From NCBI GenBank assembly GCA_017644045.1, contig JAEPMI010000009.1, positions 248,001 through 312,000 of the forward strand: 64,000 bases of DNA, in the 5' to 3' direction. The notes beneath the pieces are model-generated. The model did no database searches and was not told where the DNA came from. It saw only the letters and a list, made by a program, of their open reading frames with translations. A program made the position numbers and the translations under genes. Positions 26,160 through 35,145 of the stretch are shown piece after piece. Positions within the stretch are counted from its first letter, which is position 1. Each line of letters opens with the position of its first letter. The stretch is from Deltaproteobacteria bacterium. Its GTDB lineage: Bacteria; Myxococcota_A; Polyangia; Polyangiales; Houyiibacteriaceae.

Positions 26160-26221
26160 CGGACCGTCGTACCGGATGCCCGGCGGATTCTCCCTCGCCA
26201 CGCCGAGAGGAATCGGTCGGT

Positions 26222-26365
26222 GACCGACGCGCCTCGCCCCACTCCGAGGAGCTCGTCGACTGCGAGTCGCTGGAGCGCGTGGAGGTGTTGGGCTCGAAGG
26301 CGTTCGACGTCGACCATGCGACTGCGTCGTTCGACGCCGCAGGGCGCTCCGTCGCGGTCGGCTAG
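26222..26365 (+). pseudogene. Remnant of a plus-strand gene (3' end only)
   Basis: Frame 26222-26365 encodes a protein-like tail that reads SEELVDCESLERVEVLGSKA and then FDVDHATASFDAAGRSVAVG before TAG. More than 85% of its third codon positions are G or C, as expected for genes here. No plausible start or domain lies upstream, where the frame runs into sequence that is noise opposite the small minus-strand gene. It looks like the C-terminus of a beta-propeller or similar protein left after a deletion. The stop overlaps the end of the RCC1 gene on the other strand. Confidence 0.35.
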
Positions 26366-28401
26366 GCCCCGAAGGGGTCGAGCTCGATCGCCTCGATCGC
26401 GATCCCTTCCGGAATCAACCCGAGCTCACCCTGGAGCCCACGGCCGTGGCAGTGGACCTCTCCGCTCTCGGTCAGCGCGCAGAGCGACCAGCGGCGGCCC
26501 ACGATGCGGCGGACCCCCGACAGGTCGCCGAGCCGTTCAGCGCGACCGCGGCGCTCGCAGTGCACCTCGCCGCTCTTCATCAGGAAGCAGGGGTGCAGGT
26601 CGTAGTAGCCGACGTCGATCACGTCATCGACGGGCGCCGCGAGATGGCCGCCGCGCACACAGAGAGCCTTCTCGTCTCGGGTGGCCACGCAGACCGCGCC
26701 CGTGCTCATCGTGAGGGTCGTCGCGTTGCGGACCTGCGCGAGCGGGGCGACGTCGAGACCGCGACACGCGACCCGGCCGCTGCGGAAGACTGCACAGAGG
26801 GCGCTGCCCAGATCGTCGACCGCGATCTCGGTGGCCCCCGCATAGGCGTCGATCGTCTGCCAGCCCTCGCCGGACACCACCGGCGAGCTCCCGGTGCGCG
26901 TGGGCAGACACGCGACGTCGCCGTTCTGGTGCCGCACGCAGAGGGTGCGCGAACCGCTCACCACCTGGGCGACGTTCCGGCGCGACGGAGGCGCGTTGCG
27001 GCGGCTGCCGCAATCGAGCGTGCCAGCGGTGTCGAGGGTGCAGTGGTGCCCGTCGATGGAGGCCATCGCGCGGCTCGTGGCCGCCATTCCTTCGGGCAGC
27101 CGACGCCGGATCGCCTCCAGCAGGCCCCCGTCGCGGTCGTGGCCCACGCACCGGGCGCGATCCTGCTCGTCGATGGCGCAGACGCGATGGCCGCTGCGAT
27201 CGAGGAAGACGTCCCGCGCGCCGGTGAAGACTCGGGCCCACCGGGGTGGGCTCTTGCTCCCGTCGAACGCGCCGCCGCTCCCGTCGCCGACGCAGCGCAG
27301 ACCGCTCTCGATCACCGCGCAGGTCGTGTTCGTGCCGAGCACGATCGACCGAGCCCCTTCGAGCTGGTCCGCTTCGACGGGGGTCGGCCGTCGCCGCGTC
27401 GAGCCGTCACCGAGCTGTCCGATCTCGTTCTCGCCCATGCAGATCACTCGGCCGCCTTCGGTGCGCGCGCATGCATGCAGCTCGCCGGCCTCGATCTGCA
27501 CCGCCTGCACGTCCGGCCACGTGTAGTGGGGATACTCGGTTCGCTCGTACTCCTCGTCGGTGAAGAGATCGACGTCGAGCAGGCCATCGCCCCAACAGGT
27601 CACCTGCCCTTCGGTACCGAGCACGCACGTGAAGCCGAGCCCGGCGATGATGTCGGTCCCCGGCAGGTCGCGGTGGGTGAGGATGGCGTCGGTCCGCGCG
27701 GGGGAGAGCCCGACGCCGGCCTCGTCGAGCCCCCAGCAGCTCACCTCACCGCCGTCGCGGAGGACGCACACGTGGTCGTCGGTGAGCGCGATGCGGCGCG
27801 CGTCGTCGAAACGATGGGGCACGCTGAAGACCTCGGTCTCGGGCTCGATGCCGGCGCAATCCACGGCCCCGCTCTCGAGCACCCAGCAGAGCCCACCGAT
27901 TCCGATGGCGACGTCCACGACACCCCGCCCGTAACCGGCGAGGTAGGGCCCCTGCTCGAGTGCCTCGATCTCCTCGATGCTCGCGCCTTCGGCCTCCAGG
28001 TTGGCGATCTCCTCATAGCGGAGCTCGTCGGTGACCGCGCCGAAGCACTTCAACACTCCCTCCTCGTCGATTACGCACGCGCTCCCCTCGGCGACCTCCA
28101 GATGAGCGATGGATGGGAACGAAAACGGCAGCGTGCGAACGCCAGCCTCGGGTCCGGGGTCGCCCGGCGAGAGAAAAATCGACCCCCAGCAACGAAGCCG
28201 AGAGCCCACCGCGGCGCAGCCTTCGGTCGGCCCCAGACCGACCCGATGCGCCACGACCGGGGCCTCCGGCTCGGCCTCCGCGACCTCCGCTCCAGGGGTG
28301 ACCGGTTGGTCGCGGCTCGCCTCGTTCGCGGTGATGGGCTCCGGCTCCGAGGTCGTCGCGCAAGCCAGGACGAGGGTGAGCGTCGAGAGGGTCCACCGCA
28401 T
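26362..28401 (-). CDS. Second RCC1-repeat lipoprotein
   Basis: The 679-residue protein has a signal peptide with lipobox LVLAC and an acidic linker (EVAEAEPEAP). The rest consists of RCC1-like blades carrying a C-x-x-x-x-G-x-x-x-C-W-G or C-x-G core about every 50 residues (for example CAAVGSRLRCWGS, VCVLRDGGEVSCWGLD, CARTEGGRVICMGENEIGQL). Roughly ten to twelve such units are seen, more than one propeller needs. Several late units lack the Trp-Gly pair and look degenerate. It stands alone rather than in the kinase operon. It is likely a surface-exposed binding protein. Confidence 0.82.
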   Translation of the reverse strand: MRWTLSTLTLVLACATTSEPEPITANEASRDQPVTPGAEVAEAEPEAPVVAHRVGLGPTEGCAAVGSRLRCWGSIFLSPGDPGPEAGVRTLPFSFPSIAHLEVAEGSACVIDEEGVLKCFGAVTDELRYEEIANLEAEGASIEEIEALEQGPYLAGYGRGVVDVAIGIGGLCWVLESGAVDCAGIEPETEVFSVPHRFDDARRIALTDDHVCVLRDGGEVSCWGLDEAGVGLSPARTDAILTHRDLPGTDIIAGLGFTCVLGTEGQVTCWGDGLLDVDLFTDEEYERTEYPHYTWPDVQAVQIEAGELHACARTEGGRVICMGENEIGQLGDGSTRRRPTPVEADQLEGARSIVLGTNTTCAVIESGLRCVGDGSGGAFDGSKSPPRWARVFTGARDVFLDRSGHRVCAIDEQDRARCVGHDRDGGLLEAIRRRLPEGMAATSRAMASIDGHHCTLDTAGTLDCGSRRNAPPSRRNVAQVVSGSRTLCVRHQNGDVACLPTRTGSSPVVSGEGWQTIDAYAGATEIAVDDLGSALCAVFRSGRVACRGLDVAPLAQVRNATTLTMSTGAVCVATRDEKALCVRGGHLAAPVDDVIDVGYYDLHPCFLMKSGEVHCERRGRAERLGDLSGVRRIVGRRWSLCALTESGEVHCHGRGLQGELGLIPEGIAIEAIELDPFGA

Positions 28402-28737
28402 GCCCGAAGATTACGACACCGGGGCCAAAGTGCTCCCCACCCTCGATCGGACGGCGGCGAGCGGCGCTCGCGGGGGTCGAAATTCGCTTCGTGACCAAAC
28501 GGTCTTCTTTTGAAAACGGGGCGCGTCGATCGGGTCTGCGAACGCCCTTCCGGCCCTCCCGACGTCTCACCCGCCTCGGGGATGGCCACCGTGTTTCCTT
28601 CGTGTTTCCAGGGGTCTCAGCGCAGGCGGATTTTCCCGCGAGCCGCCTTTCGAGTGGTGTGAGTCGTGTGGACTGAACAGGGTTTAGCGCGTAGGGTCGT
28701 GCGTCCTCTTCGCCGTTTGAAGACCCGGAGCACCACC
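28402..28737. other. 336-nt non-coding stretch upstream of the ketosynthase gene
   Basis: No gene is supported here. The stretch separates the divergent RCC1 and ketosynthase genes and should contain both promoters. A direct repeat GTGTTTCC (28591-28598 and 28602-28609) is spaced by 11 nt, one helical turn, and could be an operator. TTGAAA near 28511 lies in a less GC-rich patch (TTCTTTTGAAAACG). No -10/-35 pair is convincing. Confidence 0.35.
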
Positions 28738-29736
28738 TTGAAAGCCGCCATCACCGCCACCGGTCGCTACTTCCCCGCCCGCGAAGTCCCGAACAGCTAT
28801 TTCTACGACGACCTCGGCCTCGACACGAACGACGAGTGGATCGTCTCGCGGACCGGCATCGAGACGCGGCGCCTGGCGGACCCGAGCAAGGGCGAGACCT
28901 GCTCCTTCATGGCGACCCAGGCGGCGCGAGCGTGCCTCGCGGACGCCGGCCTCGAGGCCGGTGACCTCGACGCCATCGTCGTCGCCACGGTGACCCCGGA
29001 CCAGCCGCTTCCTTCGGTCGCGTGCTTCACGCAGGCCGCGCTCGGAGCCAAGGGCTTCGCGTTCGACCTGGTCGCGGCGTGCTCCGGCTTCGTCTATGGC
29101 CTCGACGTCTGTGCCGCGATGGTCGAGTCCGGCCGCGCGAAGCGAGTGATGTTCATCGGCGCCGACCACATGTCGTCGATCCTCGACTTCGCCGATCGCA
29201 ACACCTGCATCCTCTTCGGTGACGCCGCGGGCGCCGTGCTCATCGAGCAGGTCCCCGACGACCACCCCGGCACCATTCACCGCTCGCTGCTGCGCGCGGA
29301 CGGAACCGGCGCCAAGCACCTGCAGATCCCCGCCGGCGGCGGGCGCCTCCCGATCGACGAGGGCATCCTCGCCGAGCGGATGCACAAGGTGAAGCAGGAG
29401 GGCCGCGTGGTCTTCCGCCACGCCGTGTCGAGCATCGTGAAGGTGGTCCGGCAGTACTTCGAGGAAGAACAGCTGGACGTGGAAGACGTCGCGCTCTTCA
29501 TCCCGCACCAGGCCAACCGGCGGATCATCGAGGCCGCGGCCGACCGGCTGCGCGTGCCCCGCGACAAGACGGTCATCACCATCGACCGCTTCGCGAACAC
29601 GACCGCCGCCAGCATCCCCACCGCGCTCGATCTCGCGCGCGAGGAAGGCCGCGTGAAGGTGGGCGACCGCCTGCTCTTCGCGACCTTCGGCGCCGGCTTC
29701 ACGTGGGGCGCCCAGACCATCACCTGGGGCGTCTGA
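28738..29736 (+). CDS. fabH: 3-oxoacyl-ACP synthase III (FabH-type ketosynthase)
   Basis: The 332-residue enzyme starts at TTG 28738, with GGAG about 7 nt upstream; earlier in-frame codons lack a site. The catalytic triad is complete: Cys115 in VAACSGFVYG, His257 in FIPHQANRR and Asn287 in RFANTTAASIP. The DEWIVSRTGIETR segment is typical of FabH. FabH condenses acyl-CoA with malonyl-ACP to start fatty acid synthesis. The P450 gene follows 114 nt later on the same strand. Being apart from other fab genes, it could be a dedicated ketosynthase for a special lipid rather than the housekeeping copy. Confidence 0.92.
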   Translation: MKAAITATGRYFPAREVPNSYFYDDLGLDTNDEWIVSRTGIETRRLADPSKGETCSFMATQAARACLADAGLEAGDLDAIVVATVTPDQPLPSVACFTQAALGAKGFAFDLVAACSGFVYGLDVCAAMVESGRAKRVMFIGADHMSSILDFADRNTCILFGDAAGAVLIEQVPDDHPGTIHRSLLRADGTGAKHLQIPAGGGRLPIDEGILAERMHKVKQEGRVVFRHAVSSIVKVVRQYFEEEQLDVEDVALFIPHQANRRIIEAAADRLRVPRDKTVITIDRFANTTAASIPTALDLAREEGRVKVGDRLLFATFGAGFTWGAQTITWGV

Positions 29737-29850
29737 CTTCGGGCCGCCCGGTTCGGGCGGCTCAGACTGCACCTCGCCCCCGCTTGGCGACGGTTCGCGT
29801 CACGGGCCGTGGCGGTCGACTGGCAGACCAGATAGGTGCACAACGCACTC

Positions 29851-31518
29851 ATGGGAGCCCTCGCCACAGCCGTCCGCGTGCTCGGCCCGCCCAGGCGGGC
29901 GCCGGGCGAACCCCCGCGCCTCAGCCGCGAGCTTCCGCTCGTCGGGCACATGGCCGAGTTCGTGAAGAACCCCTTCGGCCTCCTCCAGCGCGCGCAGCGC
30001 GAGGGCGGCGAGCTCGTCGCGCTCCGGCTGCTGCACCAGGACGTGGTCCTCGCGACCGGCCCCGAGGCCAACGAGGCCTTCTTCCGCGCGCCGGACGATC
30101 AACTCTGCCGCCGCGAAGCCTACAAGCTGATGACGCCGATCTTCGGCGACGGCGTCGTCTTCGACGCCCCCGGCCCGCGCCTCGAAGAGCAGATGCGGAT
30201 GGTCATGCGGATGCTCCGCGACCAGCGCATGCGCGGCTACCCGCCGATCATCTGCGACGAGACGCGCGCGCAGGTGAGCCAGTGGGGCGACTCTGGCGAG
30301 ATCGACCTCCTCGATCTGATGAAGGAGATCACGATCTACGCGTCGAGCCGTTGCCTGATCGGCGACGAGTTCCGCCGGGGGATGACCCACGAGTTCCACG
30401 AGCTCTACGGTCACCTCGAGAAGGGCATCAACCCGATCGCCTACATCTACCCGCACGCGCCGCTGCCGACCTTCCGTCGACGCGATGCCGCGCGGCGTCG
30501 GCTCGTGCAGCGCATCGAAGCGATCATCGATCGCCGCAAGCGCACCGGTGACCGCCCCGACGATGGGCTGCAGGCGCTCCTCGACGCCGAGTACAAGGAC
30601 GGCCACGGCCTGAGCCCGCACGAGATCACCGGCATCCTCGTCGCGATCATCATGGCGGGCCACCACACGAGCGCCGGCACCGCGACCTGGACCATTCTCG
30701 AGCTCATCCGGAACCGCGAGTGCTTCGATCGTGCGCGCGCCGAGGTCGACGCGGTCTTCGCCGAAGAGGGCGAGCTGACCTACCAGGCGCTCCGCCAGAT
30801 GCGCTACCTGCACGACGTCATCAAGGAAGTGCTGCGGCTGCACCCGCCGCTGATCTTCCTCTTCCGTAAGGTGTTGCGCCCCTTCACCCACAACGGGCTG
30901 ACCGTGCCCGCCGGCTCGATGCTCTGCGCGTCACCGGGCGTGAGTCACCGGATCGGCAGCGTGTTCCCGGACCCGGAGCGCTTCGACCCCGACCGATACA
31001 GCCGCGGTGAGGACAAGAACCCCTTCGCGTGGATCGCCTTCGGTGGCGGGAAGCACAAGTGCACCGGCAACGCCTTCGGGCTGCTCCAGCTCAAGGCCGT
31101 CGTCGCGACGCTCCTGCACGAGTGGGACTTCGAGCTCGCCCAGCCGAGCCACACCTACCTCGACGACTACGAGCAGGCGACGGTGCTGCCGAAGTACCCG
31201 TGCCGGGTGCGCTACACCAAGCGCCGCACCGACGCGATCGAGGTCGACGAGAGCGTGCTGATCGAGCAGGAGCGGATCCTCGATCGCTCCAAGCCGGTCC
31301 GCGTGACCATCGACACCCAGCTCTGCCAGGGCCACAGCGTCTGCGTGAGCGAGGCGCCGAAGGTCTTCCGCGTCGGCGACCTCGGCGAGGCCGAGCTCTT
31401 GCCGGAAGCCACGTCCTCCGCGCTCTACGAAGACTCCGCGCTCTACGAGCGCATCGAACGCGCCTACGAGCACTGCCCCAACCAGGCGATCAGCCTCAGC
31501 CAGGAAACGAGCGAATGA
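29851..31518 (+). CDS. CYP51-like cytochrome P450 fused to a 3Fe-4S ferredoxin
   Basis: From ATG 29851 (GTG 29836 is an alternative) the product has 555 residues. The P450 part (about 1-455) shows the CYP51 substrate-recognition sequence YKLMTPIFGDGVVFDA, the I-helix AGHHTSAGTATW, the K-helix EVLRLHPPL (ExxR) and heme ligand Cys404 in FGGGKHKCTGN. These match bacterial sterol 14-alpha-demethylases such as that of Mycobacterium. After a linker, residues about 483-555 are a ferredoxin with CQGHSVC and a late CP (EHCPNQ), the three-Cys pattern of a 3Fe-4S cluster. CYP51-ferredoxin fusion is known from Methylococcus. The stop overlaps the next start by ATGA. Confidence 0.9.
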   Translation: MGALATAVRVLGPPRRAPGEPPRLSRELPLVGHMAEFVKNPFGLLQRAQREGGELVALRLLHQDVVLATGPEANEAFFRAPDDQLCRREAYKLMTPIFGDGVVFDAPGPRLEEQMRMVMRMLRDQRMRGYPPIICDETRAQVSQWGDSGEIDLLDLMKEITIYASSRCLIGDEFRRGMTHEFHELYGHLEKGINPIAYIYPHAPLPTFRRRDAARRRLVQRIEAIIDRRKRTGDRPDDGLQALLDAEYKDGHGLSPHEITGILVAIIMAGHHTSAGTATWTILELIRNRECFDRARAEVDAVFAEEGELTYQALRQMRYLHDVIKEVLRLHPPLIFLFRKVLRPFTHNGLTVPAGSMLCASPGVSHRIGSVFPDPERFDPDRYSRGEDKNPFAWIAFGGGKHKCTGNAFGLLQLKAVVATLLHEWDFELAQPSHTYLDDYEQATVLPKYPCRVRYTKRRTDAIEVDESVLIEQERILDRSKPVRVTIDTQLCQGHSVCVSEAPKVFRVGDLGEAELLPEATSSALYEDSALYERIERAYEHCPNQAISLSQETSE

Positions 31519-32150
31519 TCAGTCTCCATCCCGTCCCGATGAACCCGCCCTCCCCCTACCCGCGCGAAGAGCTCGAGGAGATGGTCGAGCGCTGGCTCGA
31601 AGCCAACCGGGTGGCCGAGGCGACCGGCGATTGGATCAACACGCTCGGCGCGCTCTACCACGACGACGCCGTCTACCGCTGGAACATCGGCCCGAACGAA
31701 GAGTTCATCGCCGAGGGCATCGACCAGATCAAGAAGAACGCCCTGGGCATCCAGATGGAAGGCTTCCAGGGCTGGCAGTACCCCTACGACCGCTTCCTGA
31801 TCGACGACAAGAAGGGCGAGCTCGTCGGCTTCTGGCGACAGGTCGCCCCGGTGACACGCCCCGACGGTACGCCGATCGAGGTGCCGGGCTGCGGTGGCAG
31901 CTGGTTCCGCTACGGAGGCGACTTCAAGTGGTCCTGGCAGCGGGACTTCTTCGACCTCGGCAACGTCTTCAGCACCCTCGGCGAGGTCGCGGCGCTGGGT
32001 GGTCTGAGCGAGCCCGTGAAGAAGAAGATCCACACGATGGCTCGCGGCAAGAAGCTCGCCGGCCACGTACCGCTCCGCCCCTCGACGGGCATCGGCGGCA
32101 AGCTCAAGCAGGGCGCAGCCCTGGCGAAGATCGCCCTGCTCGGCAAGTAG
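31515..32150 (+). CDS. SnoaL/NTF2-like protein coupled to the P450
   Basis: The 211-residue protein starts at ATG 31515, overlapping the P450 stop by 4 nt; an internal Met nine codons later is an alternative start. Residues about 15-130 look like an NTF2-like cone: a helix VERWLEANRVAEATGDW, then LGALYHDDAVYRWNIG, and later strands with GCGGSWFRYGGDFKWSWQRDFF. Small proteins of this fold act as isomerases, hydratases or lipid binders. Tight coupling suggests it acts on the P450 substrate or product. The Lys/Gly-rich tail (residues 165-211) is not part of the fold. Confidence 0.72.
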   Translation: MISLHPVPMNPPSPYPREELEEMVERWLEANRVAEATGDWINTLGALYHDDAVYRWNIGPNEEFIAEGIDQIKKNALGIQMEGFQGWQYPYDRFLIDDKKGELVGFWRQVAPVTRPDGTPIEVPGCGGSWFRYGGDFKWSWQRDFFDLGNVFSTLGEVAALGGLSEPVKKKIHTMARGKKLAGHVPLRPSTGIGGKLKQGAALAKIALLGK

Positions 32151-32290
32151 GCCCCCGTCGGGCGTGTCGTTTGAGACGACTGGTGTCTCGCACAGCGCGA
32201 GCGCAGTCGAGCGGGTAGACTGCCCCCCGCCGCCGTCGCTCTCGGGCGGCACCTCCCTTCGCTTCCTCTCCATCGCGGGAAGGCCTCCGA

Positions 32291-34090
32291 ATGAACCGCG
32301 CGCTCCGTCTGCTCCCCTTGCTCTTGCTCTCGGCCTGTGTGGCCCCGACCGACTCGATTGGTGAGGGCAGCTCGCCGATCTACATGGGCACCCCCGAAAG
32401 TGGGTACCCGGAGGTCGTCTTCCTCTACAACATCCGGGGCGGTGCCTGTACCGCGACCATCGTCGCGCCGCGGCTGGTCCTCACCGCCAAGCACTGCGTC
32501 CAGGGCAGGGGCAACTTCGCCTCCCCGGCCAGCGAGTTCCGGGTCTACGTGGGCTCCTCCGCGACCGCCGCGACGAAGCAGTATCGCGTGCAGGAGGTCC
32601 GACCCGTCCCCGGCGCCTGGGACCTCTCGGACGGAAGCGACGTGGCGGTGTTGATCCTGTCCTCGGCCGCCGACGAGACGCCCCGCGAGATGACCTTCGA
32701 GAACCCGGGCGTGCTGACCGGCACGACCTTCACCGCCGTCGGCTACGGCGAGCGCGAGAACGGCGCGAGCGGCGCGAAGTACATGACGACCGGCCGTGTC
32801 CAGGGGCTCCGACGGAACTTCATCTTCGTGGAGCCGACCATCTGCTCCGGCGACTCCGGCGGTCCGATGATCGGCGCCGAGGGCAAGATCTGGGGCGTGG
32901 TCTCCTTCGGCTACAACCCCGAGGGTGGGCGGCAGGTCATGTGCGGTGACCCCGGCGCCTACAACGCCATCGCGCCCTTCCAGGCCTTCATCGAGCAGGC
33001 GCTCGAGGACTCCGGCGCCTGCGTGGAGTCGGAAGAGATCTGTGATGGCGTCGACAACGACTGCGACGGCGAGCTCGACGAGGGCTGCACGCCGATCGGC
33101 TCGAACTGCTCGACCGATGACGAGTGCGTCGGTCAGCGCTGCGAGGTGGTCGAGCCCGGTGGCAGCACGGTCTGCACCGAAGAGTGCGACCCGCTTCGAC
33201 CGGAGCTCGGTTGCCCGAGCGGCTTCTTCTGCTCCAGCGGTGGGCTCGGTGTCTGCGAGGGTCTCTGCGCCCCCGGCTCCATCGGTACCGCCCTGGTCGA
33301 CGAGCCCTGCTCGAGCAACGCCGACTGCCTCATCGGCAACTGCGTCGACCCCGGTGACGGCGACCAGCGCTGCCTGGCGTTCTGCCGCGGCGACAGCGGT
33401 GACTGTCTGGCCGGCGAAGTCTGCGTGGCGAGCGCCACGAGCTGTGGTGCCTGCGTGCCCGACGACATCTTCGCCGGCCCCTACGGCATCGGTGAGCCCT
33501 GCCGTCGCGACGACCAGTGCTTCAGCGGCTACTGCTTCACCGACGCGGGCGTGAGCTACTGCTCCCGCGAGTGCACGGACGACACCGCGTGCGGTGAAGG
33601 CTTCCACTGCCGCGGCATGAGCTGCGTGCGCGGACCCCGCGAGTCGGTCGGTGGCGGCTGCATCACCAACGAGGACTGCGCGTCCGGCTTCTGCGCGAGC
33701 TCCGACGGCCGCAGCTGGTGCTCCGAGTTCTGCATCGCCGACGACGAGTGCCCGATGGGCTTCGCCTGCACCGCGGTCGACGCCACCACCAACGTGTGCG
33801 CGCCCAGCGTCGGGCTGGTGGGCGACCGCTGCTCCGACAACGTCGACTGCGCGTCCGGCCTGTGCGCCATGGGCACCCGCGCCGGCAGCGTCTGCACCGA
33901 GCAGTGCGGTCCCGGCAACGCCTGTTCGCCCGGCTTCGACTGCGTCCGCATCGATGGCGGCGCGGTCGCCATCTGCCTGCCGCCGAGCGAAGGCGGAGGC
34001 TGCGCGGCCGGCGGCCAGGGCGGCACGGGCTTCGCGTTCGTGCTCGGCGCCTTCGCCCTCATCGTCACTCGGCGCCGTCGACGGCGCTGA
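32291..34090 (+). CDS. Trypsin-like serine protease with Cys-rich repeats and MYXO-CTERM-like tail
   Basis: The 599-residue protein has a lipoprotein-type signal (LLLLSAC) and an S1 protease domain with catalytic His68 (LTAKHC), Asp117 (GSDVAVL) and Ser189 (CSGDSGGP). Next is the metal-binding motif CDGVDNDCDGELDEGC (about residue 250). Five or so Cys-rich repeats of about 45 residues follow (about 260-560). The end is GGGCAAGGQGGTGFAF, a helix and RRRRRR. This tail resembles MYXO-CTERM sorting signals that are cut and anchored at the cell surface. It is a likely surface or secreted protease. The 140 nt upstream of the start hold nothing recognised. Confidence 0.9.
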   Translation: MNRALRLLPLLLLSACVAPTDSIGEGSSPIYMGTPESGYPEVVFLYNIRGGACTATIVAPRLVLTAKHCVQGRGNFASPASEFRVYVGSSATAATKQYRVQEVRPVPGAWDLSDGSDVAVLILSSAADETPREMTFENPGVLTGTTFTAVGYGERENGASGAKYMTTGRVQGLRRNFIFVEPTICSGDSGGPMIGAEGKIWGVVSFGYNPEGGRQVMCGDPGAYNAIAPFQAFIEQALEDSGACVESEEICDGVDNDCDGELDEGCTPIGSNCSTDDECVGQRCEVVEPGGSTVCTEECDPLRPELGCPSGFFCSSGGLGVCEGLCAPGSIGTALVDEPCSSNADCLIGNCVDPGDGDQRCLAFCRGDSGDCLAGEVCVASATSCGACVPDDIFAGPYGIGEPCRRDDQCFSGYCFTDAGVSYCSRECTDDTACGEGFHCRGMSCVRGPRESVGGGCITNEDCASGFCASSDGRSWCSEFCIADDECPMGFACTAVDATTNVCAPSVGLVGDRCSDNVDCASGLCAMGTRAGSVCTEQCGPGNACSPGFDCVRIDGGAVAICLPPSEGGGCAAGGQGGTGFAFVLGAFALIVTRRRRRR

Positions 34091-34128
34091 GCGCGGTTTC
34101 CACGCGATCGACGCGCGCCCAGTCGCAG

Positions 34129-34150
34129 AGCTCGGGTCAGCGCCCGAGCT
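34129..34150. terminator. Hairpin between convergent genes
   Basis: AGCTCGGG (34129-34136) pairs perfectly with CCCGAGCT (34143-34150) around a 6-nt loop that contains the stop codon of the HPF-like gene. It lies 39 nt after the protease stop. It could end transcription from both sides. No T-tract is visible. Confidence 0.35.
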
Positions 34151-34448
34151 TGCCGATCTCCTTCTCGAGCACGCGTTCGATCTTGTCGGCCGCGCCGTTG
34201 ATGGCGTCGCGAACGGTGGCCGCGTGGTGTGTGACCGCCGTGGGGCGCCGCCCCGCGAGCCGCGCTTCCATCATGCAGCGCATGTCGTGCTCGCCGGCCT
34301 CGCCGGCGTGCTCGTCTCCGATGTGCACCACGACGCGCGTCAGCTGATCGGCGAAGCGCGAGAGGGTGTCGGCGACCACGTGCTCCACGTACTCCTGGAC
34401 TCGTTCGTCGCCTTGGATGTTGTGATCGGTGTTGACCTGGACCTTCAT
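34137..34448 (-). CDS. HPF/RaiA-like ribosome-associated protein
   Basis: The 103-residue protein matches the short HPF/RaiA (sigma-54 modulation) fold: MKVQVNTDHNIQGDERVQEY, the strand-loop RVVVHIGDEH, the basic RRPTAVTHHAATVRDAI, and a C-terminal helix AADKIERVLEKEIGKLG. Such proteins bind the 30S decoding region in stationary phase to inhibit or hibernate ribosomes. It lacks the long C-terminal dimerisation domain, so it would be the short type. It appears monocistronic, convergent with the protease gene and 40 nt from the DUF1963 gene. Confidence 0.8.
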   Translation of the reverse strand: MKVQVNTDHNIQGDERVQEYVEHVVADTLSRFADQLTRVVVHIGDEHAGEAGEHDMRCMMEARLAGRRPTAVTHHAATVRDAINGAADKIERVLEKEIGKLGR

Positions 34449-34488
34449 CCCACCAGGCTAGCCTCTCTGACCGCTCCGGTGCGAGCCC

Positions 34489-35145
34489 CTATGTGGAGCT
34501 CCAGCCGAAAGCGAGGTCCGTGGAGCCCGGTCGCCAGAGCAGGTATCCGAGGCCGGTGTCACCGAAGTCGACCCCGGCCAGCTCGCCGTGGAGCTGGAGC
34601 AGGAGCCGCCACTCGTCGCCCGGCCAGTCGGCGTGTTGAATCCAGTCGGGCCAGCCGCCGAGCTTGAGTCGGTCTTCGGGCCGCTCCTCCTGCGCGATGC
34701 GCATCTCCTTGGCGTTCAGTCGCACGCCCAGGTTCTGCAGGTCCGCCCAGCGTGGTCGATCGTCGAAGCGCTCGAATCTGCCGAGACGACGGGCCGGCAG
34801 CTCCTTGGCGTCCCGCGCCTCGATGGTGCTCGGTCGGGGGAAACACGCCATCGCCAGATCGCCACCCGCCGGACCGCGAGTCATCGAGCCGTAGTGGGCC
34901 CGGGACCAGAAGAGCTGGACGATGTGGTCCCCCGGAAAGCCGAGCTCCTCCGGCAGATCTTCGCCACGGAGCTGGACCAGCATCCGAAGTCCCACCGTTT
35001 CGATGGGGGCGCCCGCGATCGGGGTCCCGCCGAGCTTGGACGCATCGAGCTGGTCGCCGGTCTCGGTCTCGGCCCGCCAGGCCGGTCGTTCGTGGGGCGC
35101 GAGCTTCGTCAGCATCCGCGCACGGCGTTCGTCTCGAGCACTCAT
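34489..35145 (-). CDS. DUF1963 (YwqG-like) protein
   Basis: From ATG 35145, which overlaps the ankyrin-gene stop as ATGA, the product has 218 residues. It has the DUF1963 look: SKLGGTP early, MLVQLRGEDLPEELGFPG, the strand HIVQLFWSRAHYG, and later KLGGWPDWIQ and LLLQLHGELAG, ending WRPGSTDLAFGW. DUF1963/YwqG is related to SMI1/KNR4-class folds, some of which serve as immunity proteins in contact-dependent toxin systems. The role here is unknown. It is co-translated with a large ankyrin protein. Confidence 0.78.
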   Translation of the reverse strand: MSARDERRARMLTKLAPHERPAWRAETETGDQLDASKLGGTPIAGAPIETVGLRMLVQLRGEDLPEELGFPGDHIVQLFWSRAHYGSMTRGPAGGDLAMACFPRPSTIEARDAKELPARRLGRFERFDDRPRWADLQNLGVRLNAKEMRIAQEERPEDRLKLGGWPDWIQHADWPGDEWRLLLQLHGELAGVDFGDTGLGYLLWRPGSTDLAFGWSST

